Source of the DNA: Apiotrichum sp. Y4204
Taxonomy: Eukaryota > Basidiomycota > Tremellomycetes > Trichosporonales > Trichosporonaceae
Assembly: GCA_025531455.1 (NCBI GenBank)
Contig: JAMYHL010000060.1
Location: 186,001-250,000, forward strand
Reading direction: 5' to 3'
Length of the DNA stretch: 64,000 bases
In this document: one piece after another, positions 36,201 through 48,634 of the stretch
How the letters are laid out: every line of letters begins with the position of its first letter
Numbering within the stretch: the stretch's first letter is position 1
The notes under the pieces: generated by a model
Databases searched by the model: none
Seen by the model: only the letters and a program-made list of their open reading frames with translations
What the model was told of the DNA's origin: nothing
Program-made: the position numbers and the translations under genes

Positions 36201-36734
36201 ATGCGCGTTCTCGCACTCACCCTTCTCGCCGGCGCGCTCGCCACCCCCGTCGTGGTCCGCGACTCGAATCCCAACAACCCCAATGACCTCATCGAGCATG
36301 ACGCGCGCTCCGACGCACCAGAGGTGCCAGCCGTTCCCGAGCAGCCAAACCAGCCTGAGCCCGTCCCCGAGGCCACCACGGTCTCCGAAGCTCCCGCAGC
36401 CACATCGGCTCCTGCCCAGCCCAAACCCAAGCCCAAGGCCAACATTGACTCCGAGTCCAACACCATAAACGACCTCCCGATTGCGAACGAGCTCGGATTC
36501 GGCGGTGGCGGTGGCGGCGGCCGCGGCGGCGGCGGCTCCTTCTCCGGCGGCAGCCGGGGGTCCTCGAGCGACAGCCGGGGTTCCAGCGGCGGCTACCGCG
36601 GCCGCCCCTACGTCGGCGGAGCGGGCATGGCAGGTGCCCACAATAACAACGGGCATAACTCGGCGATGGGTATGAGCCCCAGCATGCCCCTCGCTGGCGC
36701 TGCGGTCGTCGCGATGGTTTATGCCCTTGTTTAA
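36201..36734 (+). CDS. Small secreted, probably GPI-anchored Gly/Ser-rich protein
   Basis: Single-exon gene, 177 aa, family not recognised. Residues 1-15 are a classic signal peptide (MRVLALTLLAGALATP) with a likely cleavage after Ala. A Pro/Glu/Ala-rich spacer with PEQP and PKPKPK blocks runs to about residue 90. Then comes a Gly-run (GGGGGGGRGGGGS) and Ser-Arg-Gly repeats (GGSRGSSSDSRGSSGGYRGR). The end is a hydrophobic segment (PLAGAAVVAMVYALV) reaching the stop codon, preceded by small residues, the usual shape of a GPI-attachment signal, although the stretch is short. This points to a cell-surface or wall protein. A good TATA box and a CA-rich leader suggest a strongly or conditionally expressed gene. 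A type I membrane protein with a short anchor is the alternative. Confidence 0.8.
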   Translation: MRVLALTLLAGALATPVVVRDSNPNNPNDLIEHDARSDAPEVPAVPEQPNQPEPVPEATTVSEAPAATSAPAQPKPKPKANIDSESNTINDLPIANELGFGGGGGGGRGGGGSFSGGSRGSSSDSRGSSGGYRGRPYVGGAGMAGAHNNNGHNSAMGMSPSMPLAGAAVVAMVYALV

Positions 36735-37885
36735 TTCCAGTAGAAGCCTAGACCGGTCAATGTGTATCAATAGAGCATTGCATGTATGTATAGTAGACTG
36801 CTAAATTCCGAGTACGGAGACGCGGCGAGGAACAGGACGAACGTATCGATGAACGTCAGGAAGAGTGGGAACGAGGGACTGGGGGCTACCGATCAACCCG
36901 TGTGCGGCACGTCCATGGAAGCCTCAGAAGGAAGGTGTCTCGAAGGTTGTTGCGAGGACGACCAGTACGCTAACAGAGTCGCTGCTCGCGCTTGATGATG
37001 TTGTAGTAGAAGATGAAGGCGGCTCGGGCCACGTCGGATGCTGACGCCAATCTCGCGGCATACTGGCGAGTGACTTTTGATTCTGCGTTCACCAGACGGG
37101 ACGAGGCGACACGACGACCGGCTCTGCAACCACGGGCGCAACAACTAGCCCCTATAAGCGAGCCGCCCATCGTGAATGGTTTGAAGCAGCCTATTCTGTT
37201 CGCCCATCGCCTCAAGTCCATGCGCAACACTACAGTAGCACTACCGACACCGTAGGGTGTCGTGACTGGAGTGAGCGAGCGAGAGACTCGATCTCTCGGG
37301 CCGTACTGCCTCGCGTCGTCGCGCCTCGTGTCATCAATTGGTTCAACCATCTCTTCACAGAGTTCTCTCGTTTGTCGCCCTTCATTCCGTTAGCGCTGAT
37401 ACACCGACAGCACCCATTCCTAGGCGACACTGGCCCACGAGTGAGGATCATATCAAAGGAGTTCTGTGACACAATATGAAGGAGGCAGGACACGGAGACA
37501 CGCGATGGCCAACTCGACTGACGCAACACCATGCGCAGAATCAACGCGCACCGTGTATACCTCTATGTTTTACGATATGCCAAAAGCCGAAGCACAGCGA
37601 GCGCAGAATCGGGACCACTAACGGGAGATTAGATCGGTTAGTCGCCGGCCAAACATGACTTGCGCCCCAGATTGTTTGGACCTAGTGCCAGGTCCGTTCT
37701 GAAACACACACAACATGTCGATCCCGAAGAATCCGACCAACTGCCGATCTCTTCGATTCCTTCTCTCCGTATCCTTCCATCATGCAGCAAAAAAAAAAAA
37801 AAAATCCAAAAAAATGCTGTTCTTCTCGACCAGAATACATCATCAGGTAATTTGGGATGCAAAAAAGAGCGCGCGAGCGCGCTGC
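36735..37885. other. Intergenic region before the tRNA gene
   Basis: 1.15 kb with only short frames. A 16-nt A-run lies at 37789-37804, followed by a second A7 run, which on the minus strand are T-runs beyond the tRNA 3' end and may act as back-up Pol III terminators. Confidence 0.5.
37861..37866 (-). terminator. RNA polymerase III terminator of tRNA-Ile
   Basis: Six T on the minus strand, about 20 nt beyond the 3' end of the tRNA, the normal Pol III stop signal. Confidence 0.75.
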
Positions 37886-37978
37886 TGACCACTGACAGGA
37901 TCGAACTGCCGACCTCCGCATTGACTGACACGCTGCTGCGTATTAGTACGATGCTCTAACCAGCTGAGCTAAGCGGCC
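37886..37978 (-). tRNA. tRNA-Ile (anticodon AAU) with a 19-nt intron
   Basis: The minus strand folds as a cloverleaf. The acceptor stem pairs GGCCGCT with AGTGGTC, with two G-U pairs, and has discriminator A. The D-arm is TAGCTCAGCTGGTTAGAGC. The anticodon stem pairs TCGTA with TGCGG around the loop CTAATAA, giving anticodon AAT, which becomes IAU. The T-arm is GGCAG-TTCGATC-CTGTC and also serves as the B box. A 19-nt intron (starting CGCAGCAG) sits in the canonical place one base after the anticodon. The mature length is 74 nt without CCA, which is not encoded. Confidence 0.93.
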
Positions 37979-38595
37979 TTGGATATTTGAAGAAATTGGG
38001 GTTTGATGTGATGTGAACTGGTGGGTGTGCTGGTGGGTGTGTTGGTTGTCTCCTTTGATGTGGCGATGGTGGTACAGGCTTGTGGGCGGTGTCCATGTGG
38101 TGGCGGTTGCAGGGCCTGCTCTTGGAGCAGGCAGGCCATTCTCAGGAACGACTTTCACCAAGGAGCTCGCGCGGGCTGCCAAATGCTACATGGGTGGCTG
38201 TATCGCAACGGACAAGTTCTTCTCCTTTCTCGACTGAGGTCTCGTGGAGCGGACATTGATTTCATTTTGACATGGTGGAACGCAGTTGAGGTCATATCTA
38301 CACGCGTCTGAGATTGGGGTGAGGTATGCGACAGAGTCGAGTGCGGCTACCCGGGGCCTTAGCCTGGATGGGTGGGTGGAAAGGACATCATCTGTACAAG
38401 TCTTACTAACGCACATGTTAGTATACTGAACACTGCGACAGCTGCTGCACGACAATACATTGTGGTCTATGGCCTGATACGGGGCACATCCGTATCTGAT
38501 TAAGTTGATATGAGTGGAATGCACAAAATGTACTTGAACTTTTCCTTCTTCATTTCGGTATCTTCTTCCGCTCATCGCTGCCCTCCGCCTCCTCA
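37979..38595. other. Intergenic region, tRNA 5' flank and VPS13 3' flank
   Basis: 617 bp. It carries the VPS13 3' untranslated region and the tRNA upstream flank. TGGTGGGTGTG-type direct repeats occur at 38020-38045. No gene seen. Confidence 0.5.
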
Positions 38596-41500
38596 CTACT
38601 CATCCCGCTGCGAGTGACTCTTGTTGTATGACTCGACGACCTTTGCAATCTTGCGGAACAGCCATTCACGTCCTGTCTGCTCGCCAATCGGAAGGAACGG
38701 CCCGGGCGTGCCGCCGCGCAGCGTCAAGGCGATGCCCGAGCTCTCGAGCGACAGCGACTGCAGCTCGTCAAATGGCACCTGCCAGATGACACGCATCTTG
38801 CGGAGCTGAACGAACAGGAGGCGCGAGTTGGAGAGGATTGCCACTGCGTCGTCGCCGGGGATGTCGAGGTGCGCGACGTACGATTCGTTGAAATACGCAC
38901 CAGCGTCGAGGTCCTTCAGCCAGCTTTGACCAAGGGCATCGCGCGCCGAGAAGGGGCGGAGAACACCGTCGGCCGCAATAAATCGCGGGAGACGCACGCG
39001 ATCAATGTCGTTCGAGTCGAAGACGGTCGTCGTATTCCTGATACCCTCCGTCGAGGCAGAAAGGAAGTCAAAGACGCCCACGGCAGGCTTGGTGAACAAC
39101 CCGACAAAGCCCTTCCCAACACCTCTGGCAAAGCCAGCCGCGCCACCCTTCTCCGCACCCTCCATCGGCATGGACGCCACGCCCTCAAACGCAGAGGTCA
39201 CCGAGTCGGCAAAGGCAGATGCACCGGCCGCGACACCGTACAGCGCATGCTTGGGCTTGTTGCGGCGCTGGGTCATGCGACGCTTGGTCTGGTATTCCGA
39301 GTCCATCGTCGCCGCACTCAGGCCCTTGCCGATACTGCTGGTGAACTTGGTCATACTATCGGTAATGCCGAAGACCGTCTTGCGAGCGAGACTAGTAGCA
39401 CCGCGCGCAATTCCCAGTCCTATATCTCTGTTTCCGTGCATGACGAAGCCCTGCCAGGGCTCGTAGAAGAAGTCGGAGAATCCAGACGAGATGTTGTTGA
39501 ACAGGCCAACAGGGTTGCCGAGGAAGTCGGCAGATCCAAGCACACGGTAGATCTGCGCAACAGCCTGTTCCTGGTAGTGCAGAATGATACGTTCCTGTAG
39601 CTCGCCGCTGCTGAGACGGACGTTGTCAAGGAAAAGAGCGCGGAAGTTGACTGGCGCCGCATTGACGTTTCCGAGTGTCATGGTGAGAGCGTTGAGCGCA
39701 TAGTAGAAGGGATTACGCGTCGACACCTTTTCGTCCACGTTGACACGGTCGGTTCGCATGAACGACAACTCCAGCGAGATAGGCTGGAGCTGCAGCGACT
39801 CGAAGAACATGTCCGAGCTGGCTTCGGTGACGTCCGGATCGGGGATCTCCTTCGGGTACTCGATGAGAACGTCTTTGGTCTGCTCGCGCCACGTCGCGTC
39901 CTTGAACTTTGTAAAGTCTATGAGAGCCATGACAAAGTCCTCGTCGAGTTCCACGGTCATGGCCTGCAGGAGTACCGAGGCGTATTTGACGTAAACGACA
40001 CCGTGGGCTGATGGTTAGTGGAATTCGTGAACGATAACCTACTTTGATCCCTGAGAACAGAGCACATGGCCTGGAGCGTCGGGTGCGACTCGAGGTCCTT
40101 GCCATCCTTGGGCACAACAGTGGGGTACAGGATGATGGGGAAGAGACCACCAAACAGCTGGTTGTCGATCTGGATCCACTTGCAGTCGACCGCCATGGTG
40201 TACTGGGTTACGTGGTCGTGGTAGCTAAACTTCAAGCCACGGAGCGACATGTAGAGGAGCTCGTCGGGTTTCTTGGTAACCACTGAGACACCGATTCCCT
40301 CAAGTTCGACCTGGACCATGAGAGTCGTCTTATCGACGGAAGCCTCAGCCTCAAACGCAACGTTGAGGCTGTCGCTACTGTCGGACGGGCCGAGGCCTGT
40401 AGGTGTGGAGGGGGCATTCCGTTTCGCGACTTGTTTGTAAACACTGCGTTCCTCACTCCAGTTGGATATGACAAGCAGCTGTGAGCTACCCTCGGCGCGG
40501 ACGTCAACAGCAACGGTCGCCGATGGCTGGTTGGCACCACGCGCCTGCATTGTCAGTTCACGCTTCGGACCGTAACTCACGGGAATCTTGATTGGCGGCT
40601 GCACACCAATCGCCATCATATCGATAGGTCTCGGCAACGTCAGGTTGCCAGCGACGAGTGTAAGTCGCTTCTCCCTAGCAGTAGGCCAGTCCCAGGCGTA
40701 GTCGACCGTTTCGTCAGGCTTGAGCTCGCGTTCGACGAAAACGCTTGGGTCGCCTCCGTCCTCAGGGTTGTACATCTGCTTAAACTTGAACGGAATGCTT
40801 GTGTTGTTCCGGAGCTTCATCGGCCACGGATCAGTCTCGCGCGAGATCATGAGGAAGACACAAGAGCCCTGGAGGTGCGTGTCAACGCGCATGAGGTATG
40901 TCTTTTCGCCGCGCGTCGTCTGGCGCTTGACGGGGATATGTGTGCGACCAATATCCGTGATGTTGAAAGGCGCAGACCACAGGAGGGAGGCGTCCGGCTG
41001 CTCAAACGCAATACGTAGCTGCAGTTTGTCACGACTGGAGAGGTACCGGATAGCCTTGCGCTGTCCAGGCTTGACGACTGCGAGGGGCCGGGGATCAGAG
41101 TTCTGTCGTACTTGAAGCGCATAGGAGAACGTGTTCTTGATGAGGAAACGAGGCGCAATAGTGATGACCTTCGTCAACTTGTACTGCATGTTAGCAAAGC
41201 TGTCCACATAACAAACACACCTTGCCAAGACCCTCGGCATACGAGAGACCGACATAATAGTCTCTGTCGCCCTTCTCGCTCGGCATGACAATCTGCATGT
41301 CTGCAGCGACGGGCTCAAAGGACAGCGGCTGAGACAGCCTGGAGTCGGCGACGCGGAGGAAAAGCCGGTTTCTGCGGTCGTCGTTGGGGAAGCTGAACAT
41401 GAACGGTGTGGGCGTGTCTTTCTGGCAGTCGGTTGCAAACTGATCGCGTCCGGCTACAGCCCGCTGACCACCGAGGTACGACTTGACGAGCAAATCGAAT

Positions 41501-44500
41501 GGCAGTCCGGTCTTGTTGAGCAAGATGAAGGGAGAGTATACCTGGACCTTGAAGGCCCCACCTGACTCGGGGAAGGTGTAGAAGTGGAGCTTGAGCTGCA
41601 GCTTGAGGCCCTTCGGATCTGTGAGATAGAAATGGTTCTCAATCGGCAGCTCGGGATCGTCCGTGTTGATGATAGCATACTCGCTTTGCTTGAACGGCGT
41701 GTCTTCCGGCGCGACACTGAGCAAGAGCAAGTGGGACAGCTCGACGGTGTGGATAGGGCTGGTACCACCTTTTACGAGGAAGTTTGAGGAGCTCATGCTG
41801 GTAGCCTTATCGTGGATCCTAAACTTGAGATCGTACGGAAGCAAGTTCTCAAGCTCAACTGGTGCACGCAACCTCAGCGTCATGCGTGGGTATATGCGTG
41901 TTGAGGGGTCCTTGGCGTCAAAGATGGCCTGCGCCTGGAAGTAGAAGGCCGACTCCTTCGGCGTCATGTGCTTGCAGCTGATCGGACGAATCGGCCTCTG
42001 GATCAGCTGGCGCCAGTAAAGTGGGGTTGACCAGCCATAGTCAAAGCCAAACCCGCGGAGAGGCCTGATGCGGAAGCGCTTCTCGTACACGGCCTGGAAA
42101 GGAACAGGGAAGGTCTCTCCTGGGTCGATCTTCATCACTCCACCAGCGGCCTTGCCATGGGCATCCACGACGACCATCTCCACCGGCAGACTCGTCTGGT
42201 TGTCGACAGCCAAGGTCGACCGAATGGTGATAACCTTAATGTTGTCGATCAACTCGATCTCGCACATGAGCTGATGGGTCACCTTGTCGACACGAGGGCG
42301 GAGATTGAGGATGTGTTCACCCTCACGGTCCACGGACACTCCGCGGATGGGGTCCCACTTGATCTGGGCATCAGGCAACTCGAGGCCAAACGAGTTGTGC
42401 CGGAATGCAGAAACGTTGTCACGCAAGGTCTGGCGATCCTCGAACCACCAAGGCACCTCAGCACCGTCCTCGAGCACCTTTCGTTTGTGCCATGGAATGG
42501 CGGTCACATCGTCGCTTTCCGGCCAAATGGCGATAGTCATGCCGGTGCGATTGCAGATGCGGAACGGTGCGGCCGGTCCGCGGTCTTTAGCGCGATCACC
42601 CTCCTTGCTCCACACCGTCATGGACGTGATGCCTAATTCAATGAAGGCTGAGGTCAAGCTCAGTTCCAGACGCTGGTCGGCGGAGATCTTCACGTTCAGC
42701 GGTGAAACACCCGGTGTGGTCGACTCGCGCGCAACCTCGACATCAAACTTCCACGGGTCCAAGAGAGGCTCAAAGTAGGAGTTGGAGAGGTTGAAGTAAC
42801 GGATGGACGTGACAAGGGATGTCGCCATCTTGATGTCACCCGACCAGTCGTTTACGGTACAGAGGAACTCGTTGGTGGTCAGATGAACCATGGGCATTTC
42901 GTGGACATCGCCGACGAGAACAAACTGGAATCCGTTGACGCGGAGCGAGAGGTGCTCCTTGGACACGATCACACGCGTCTTGGCAGCTGCAGACGCTCGG
43001 CGAGCTCCAGAGACCCTGCGAGATGACGGGGCAGCCCTTGCGGGGGGCGCGATAGTCGTTATCGTCGTGGCGACATCCGCATAATCGGTGACCTGCTTGG
43101 TCTCCTTCACCGGTGGTGGGTGCTCCTGTGTTCCCATTGCCCGAGCGGCAGCCGCTGATGCCTTGTTGACGATGTCCAGAATAAGCGTAATATCGCCGAA
43201 CGAAGCACGGAAGATGACTGGGACGGGGATATCCACATCAATCACTGTCATCTGTCGTGCTCCACGTCGAGATGTGTCGAGGGAGAGGGTCATGCCCACG
43301 TCGTCAAGGAATGAAACGCGGTCATCCGGCCTGTCCATGCTTCCAAAAGACATTCCAAGCTTGTCGACCTTGAGAGTCATCACATTGTTCTGCGAGACGA
43401 GAATTTCCTTGATCGACAGCTGGATGGCCTGCGTGCGAGGGTTCGTGTCGTCGGCGAGTACGATGACGGTCGAGTGAACAACGTCAATGCGGTACGAGAG
43501 CGACCCAGGCGGGCGCTGCACGTCGACTAGATCCATACCGTCGTCCTCCTCCGGTGGAGGTGGAGCCGCATTGTTCTTGTACGGCGCGACGGCAAACTCT
43601 AGCAATGCGGCGAGTGGCTCGATTGCAAGGATGAACCGTGGGCTATCGATCGTGACAATTGCCAATGCGCTCTCGTCGCCGGACTTTGTGTATTGCACCA
43701 TTATCTGATTGCCCTCGTTGGCCAGCTCAGGCACAATGTCCCTAAACACGCAGTTGCCGGTGCGCGTCGACGAGAACGCGAGTGTCTTCAGGGTAAACTC
43801 GAGCTCCATTGCGCTGTTGGAGAGGGTCTTGAAAGCCAGATGCGAGCTGATGAGACTGAAGCGTGCAATACTGTGCTTTGCGAGGTCTTCCTCATCAAAC
43901 GCATCAGCGTTGTACACTTGCAATCCGATGGATTTCACGCTGAACACAAAGTCCAACGTGGTCCACACTCCTTTCGTCTCATTCTTGCGTGGTGAGACCA
44001 TGAGTTCTGGGCCGAGATCGGTCTCCTGCGATGGGGTGATAGGTGTGGCCCCACTGCCCTCCTCGCTGATTGGGGTAGGAGGTTCAGAGGCGGTCATCGG
44101 TGTGGGAGGCATTGAATCGTCGTCTTCGTCACTCAGGCTAGCTAGAGTGCGCGGGATGGCGTCGATAATCTCCATTAGCAGCACATACTGCCGCTGCGTG
44201 AGCGACATCTTGACATCTGACATCTCGGAGGTGATCTGCTGTCAGCTTTTCGGTACCGGCAGTGCCCTCACCTCAGTGTCCGCACTGTGTGGATCGTCCC
44301 GATGCTCCGTTCCTCCTATTTGCTTGATGCTGGCTGTAAGGGTGACGTCATCAACGACTTGAAGCGACGCCTTCTTGCCTTCGAGATGCAGTTCCGAGAC
44401 AACATTGACACCCCGCAGGCTCGCGTCGATGGTGGCAGTGTCATTCAAGTCCTGGAGGTACTTGTTCCTGGCCACAATCTCACCCAGACGAACGATGAGG

Positions 44501-47500
44501 ACGTCGGGAGAGTTGAGACCGTCACGCGGGAGGACGACGATGGGGGTCTTGATCTCCACATCGTACTGCATCCTTGTTACCTCAGAGACGCGGTCCGCGG
44601 CGGCCTGAGACGCCGCATCGTACACAGCCTTCATGCGGGCAAACTTGACCGCCCAAGCCAAGAGGTCATGGATTGGCTTCTCCATGAACGTGAACTTGAG
44701 TGATCCAGCGCGCAGATGAACAGACGAGTTGTAGCCTGGGAACGAAGCGTCGTCAGGGTTGTAAGTCTCGTACGAAAAGTCGGCCAACTCCTCTCCTTCA
44801 ATGGTGAGGAGGTTCTTGAACGCTGGGACCGCAACCTGCCCCTCGGTGGTATCTGCGATGGACAGATTTCCAAGGCGAGCGCTCACACGCAGAGTGCCAG
44901 CACGCATGACTATCGCCACATCGGCGGAGGGAAGGCTGAGCAGGGCAAGCTGAACATTGTTGTTCTCGATAGACACTTGCGCGCTGGTTAGCTTGACCTT
45001 GATACGCATCTTGTCGGGCGAGACCTCGGGCTGCTCAGCTTCGCTAGCGGCCTGAATTGACTTGCGATCCGCATCCGCCGTTGACGCCGGTGGCTCGTCT
45101 TTGGAGTTGAACGTCGTCATTATGAAGTCGTACAGCGAGAGAATCGGCTCAGGTGCAAGAGTAATATTGAATGTCGACAGATCAGTCTCAATAGTCGTGT
45201 CGAATCCGTCATGTTGGCTGTAAAAGTCGGGCGAGTCCTTCTGCACCTTCAGATACCGGACTTGCACCAATTTGTGGTCATTGGAGTCGTCCACGGCATC
45301 AGATGCGAGCAGGGGTCGTTCGGCCATGTTGCCCTGCTCGATCATCGCCAACATGACATTGCGAAGGAACAGGTCGACGGACAAATCAAACTTGCGCTGG
45401 ACGAGTACGAGACCAAAGCCTTCCAGTGCAGCGTAGGCCAGTGCTCGCTCTGTAGTAGCCGAAGTGGAACGGAATAATGAAGCCTGAAGCTTGCCAACGG
45501 AGAACGAAAACTCGAATGTTTTCTGCTGAATTTCCGCCCGCATGCGATCAGTCTGGTCATCGTTTGCGTCAAAGAACTGCTCGTGGCCCTTCTCGGACAT
45601 GGACGAATCCCCACCATGGGACTTGTTATCCGGCACGTCGTCGTCCAGCGTATACTCTTCAATTGGACGTCGGTTGAACGCGGAAGCCGCCTTTGGAGTG
45701 CTCGGAATCGGTGTCAGACTGCTTTCCTGTTCCTCCTCGTTGTCGCCAAACTTGGGTATCGCAATGTCGATAAACTTCATGAGCGTCTCTGGTTGTATTA
45801 GCTCAGCCGGTAATGAAGGGCAAACATACGGTATTTCCGATCCGAAAAGTTGACCTGTAGTTCTGGGAGGTTGCCCGCGATCTTGAACTTTGTCAACGTA
45901 GGAGCATTGACAATAGCGTTCTGAGCTGTGAACGACATGTTGATGCGTTCGACAACATGCAAGTCTCCATCTGGGCTGTGTGAATCTTGGTCCAATGCCT
46001 TCAACACCGCATCGGCATCGTCACCCATCAGCAGCTGTGTCGAGTCCAGATTGATCAAAATGCGGTCGTACATGAGATCTTCGAGCTGCTTGTAGTCCTC
46101 ATCGTTGTACTGTCGTCCTCGTTTGGCCTGGACATCCTGTACACTCTCCTTATCAGCCAACTCGCTATTGACGGAGATGTGACCAGCGTCGAGGACAAGC
46201 ATTTGAGACTTCTTGGACGTAACATCCATGGGAAGGATGATGATAGGGGCGTTCATGTCGAGATGCAGGTCGAGGGTCTTGTGCTGGTCAAGGGCGTACT
46301 CGAGACCAGCACGCGTTTCCTTTCTGAGACCATCAAGTGTCTCTCCTGCTGCGTCAAGGAGCGCGTTGATCGACTCCAGTTGGCTGGCAGGGGGCTTGAA
46401 GAAAGTGACCACCTCCTGGACATAATTGCGGTGGTAGATGATTTCAAGATGGCGCATCTTGATGGTGACCGCGTTGTCCGCTCGTCCGTCGATTGGATTG
46501 TGGTCAAACTCAAGAGAGAAGAACGGCTCTGTCCCAGGCGCGACTTTGTCGCCAATCTCGGCCATGGCTTGCCTTGTCCCGCCGACCTCGAGGGAGTTTT
46601 GCTTGGCGATTGATCGCGAGGCCGCACCGGCTGAGTCGATGTCCTTGACACGCACAATCTGCGGGTAGCGAGAGTTTGGCGTGGTACCGTCGTACACACG
46701 GAAACCCCCGAGGGCCATCCGTCCCTGCATGGAGTCGGTAAGTTGAAGCATATCCGCGGAGAAGGAGTCGAACACCAGGGCAATCACATCTCTGTCCGTG
46801 TCGTGTGGGTCGGTTCGTAAGGAGAATGAGCCCTTTTTGAGAGTTGTCGAGACTCGCATCTTCATCAAGTCTCGTGCAGCGTTGCTTCCCACCTCATCCG
46901 CAGACCACGCATTGTAGTCGATAAGGTCGTCTAACTCCTTCTGCTCATCCTCTGTCATTCCTTTGTCAGACTTTCCAGTCGTTGTTGATGCGCTAGTGCC
47001 CCATAGCCACTGACCCCACGTTTGTGCGGGTGGATGGGCTTTGGCCTCCTCCGCCTCGAGACGCTTTCGGACAGCTGCGTCCCGACGAGCAGTGGCGCGG
47101 GCAACGGATCGGAAGAAGCGGATATCCTCGTATGACAGCTCCCACTCCAGTTCATCAAGAGCCGCCTTGTCCTTGAGATGTTAATGGTATTCGAATTGTG
47201 GCTACTCACTTCTGGATCCAGTTCCTGACCCTCAGGTAACGCGAGCTTCTTGACGTACAACTCAACATACTTCTTGCGCTGATCTCGGCGATGTGCAAGG
47301 TATGCCCATGTCCATCGGCGGTTCCGCTCGTGTACTTCGGAGCTGATGGCGTTGAGAGCAAACTTCCATCTTGCTTTGGCCGGGTTCTCCTTGTATTCCT
47401 CTGCTGATGGGCGGAACTTATAGTACTGATGAGTACGCTTGTAAAAGTGGAAGACATCGAGAATAGTCAATGCGTCACGGTACTGTGCGCGGTCGAGCAC

Positions 47501-48634
47501 AACACCAATCTCGTCGAAGAACGCTTGGATATCCAACTTGGGCGTATCGTTGGTCATCTTTCGGTGAATAACGAGACGCGACTCGCCGGACACGGGCTTT
47601 AGGATATACTGATGCTCGACGTTTTCCGCAAGCATCGCCTTTACGGCATTAATGCTCTCTTGGCGCTTGCCCTCGCCCTGGTCAAGAGATGAGGCGTCGG
47701 TGTCAAAGTAGAACGAGAGCGCGTTGAGAGTAGCCAGCTGGAACGTCAGCGAAACATAACGATCGTAGACAAGCGCACCTTGTGCACATCCTTGACTGTA
47801 CTCTGCAAGAAAGCCTCCATCCAGTGCTCGTCGGTCGAGACCATCTTGAACTCCGAGAGAGTGACACCAGAAGCGAAGGGGTGCTCAGGAGTGTTGGTGC
47901 CATCTTCATAACGCAAATGGATGTTCTTGATGTGGATCTGGACATTGTTGATGATCTTGGCCATGATCGCACCAAAGTACGTCTGCTGGTCTAGAAGCTG
48001 TTAGATCAGAAATCACAAATCAGCACTCACCTGAGCCCTCGTGGCCAGCTTCCACCTGCGACGCAGCGCTGTCGATGACTTCCGCATTCTTGAGCTTCTC
48101 CTGCTTTGATGCCTGCTCTATCCTTTCGTCCTCCTCGGGGTCAATCTTCCCTTGTGGCCGCGCGCGAGCAAGGACGTAGATGTCATCGATCTCAATCTTT
48201 GCTGGCTGATTCTTTATAGCTTGCCAAGGGATCGTGATCGATAATGTGCCGATGTCACCTGGGGTATGAGCGAGGTCACGATTACAGCATCAATCATGAA
48301 CTCACCGGCAACAATCTCAACGGGAAGACCGAACCTTTCGAGTACCGACTTTTTCAGTCGAAGGGCTTTGAACTCGGCCTTGCCTGTGAGGGATGTCAGC
48401 AGCTGAAAAGCAAGAGCGCAAAGACCGCATAGGAGACTCGAAGAGCACGCGCCGCAGCCGTCATTGGCCTACAGCGCCCTGTGTGCTCCCTGCTCGCGGC
48501 GGCATATTGATAACGGGTCTAGACAACTGACCGGAGAGAACGGAGAGCTGAAGATCCTGCGCATTCAAGTTCTCAACGTATGGCGAGACATAGACGTTGA
48601 GCATGCGCAGGGCGATATCCTTGACGACCTGCAT
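38596..48634 (-). CDS. VPS13: Vps13, bridge-like lipid transfer protein
   Basis: Giant rod-shaped protein that moves phospholipid between membranes at organelle contact sites and acts in vacuolar sorting and membrane expansion. Ten exons; introns at 48384-48531, 48259-48305, 47991-48030, 47738-47778, 47172-47209, 45789-45829, 44236-44271, 41184-41220 and 40008-40042. The total is 9,576 nt, 3,191 aa, close to yeast Vps13. The N-terminal chorein domain covers about residues 1-120 (VYVSPYVENLNAQDLQLSVL; ALRLKKSVLERFGLPVEIV; LSITIPWQAIKNQP). An extended chorein/RBG region follows, for example HIKNIHLRYEDGTNTPEHPF. The Vps13 adaptor-binding (VAB) region starts near residue 1,900 (FRICNRTGMTIAIWPESDD). 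The ATG2-C-like segment and PH-like end close the protein (MRVIWQVPFDELQSLSLE). The start at 48634 gives MQVVKDIALRMLNVYVSPYV; an upstream exon adding the usual MLEG-type start cannot be excluded. Divergent from DHR1. Confidence 0.95.

Noticed and set aside
37789..37816. A-rich run as a retroposon poly(A) tail
   Set aside because: No retroposed sequence or target-site duplication next to it; more simply a T-run behind the tRNA gene.
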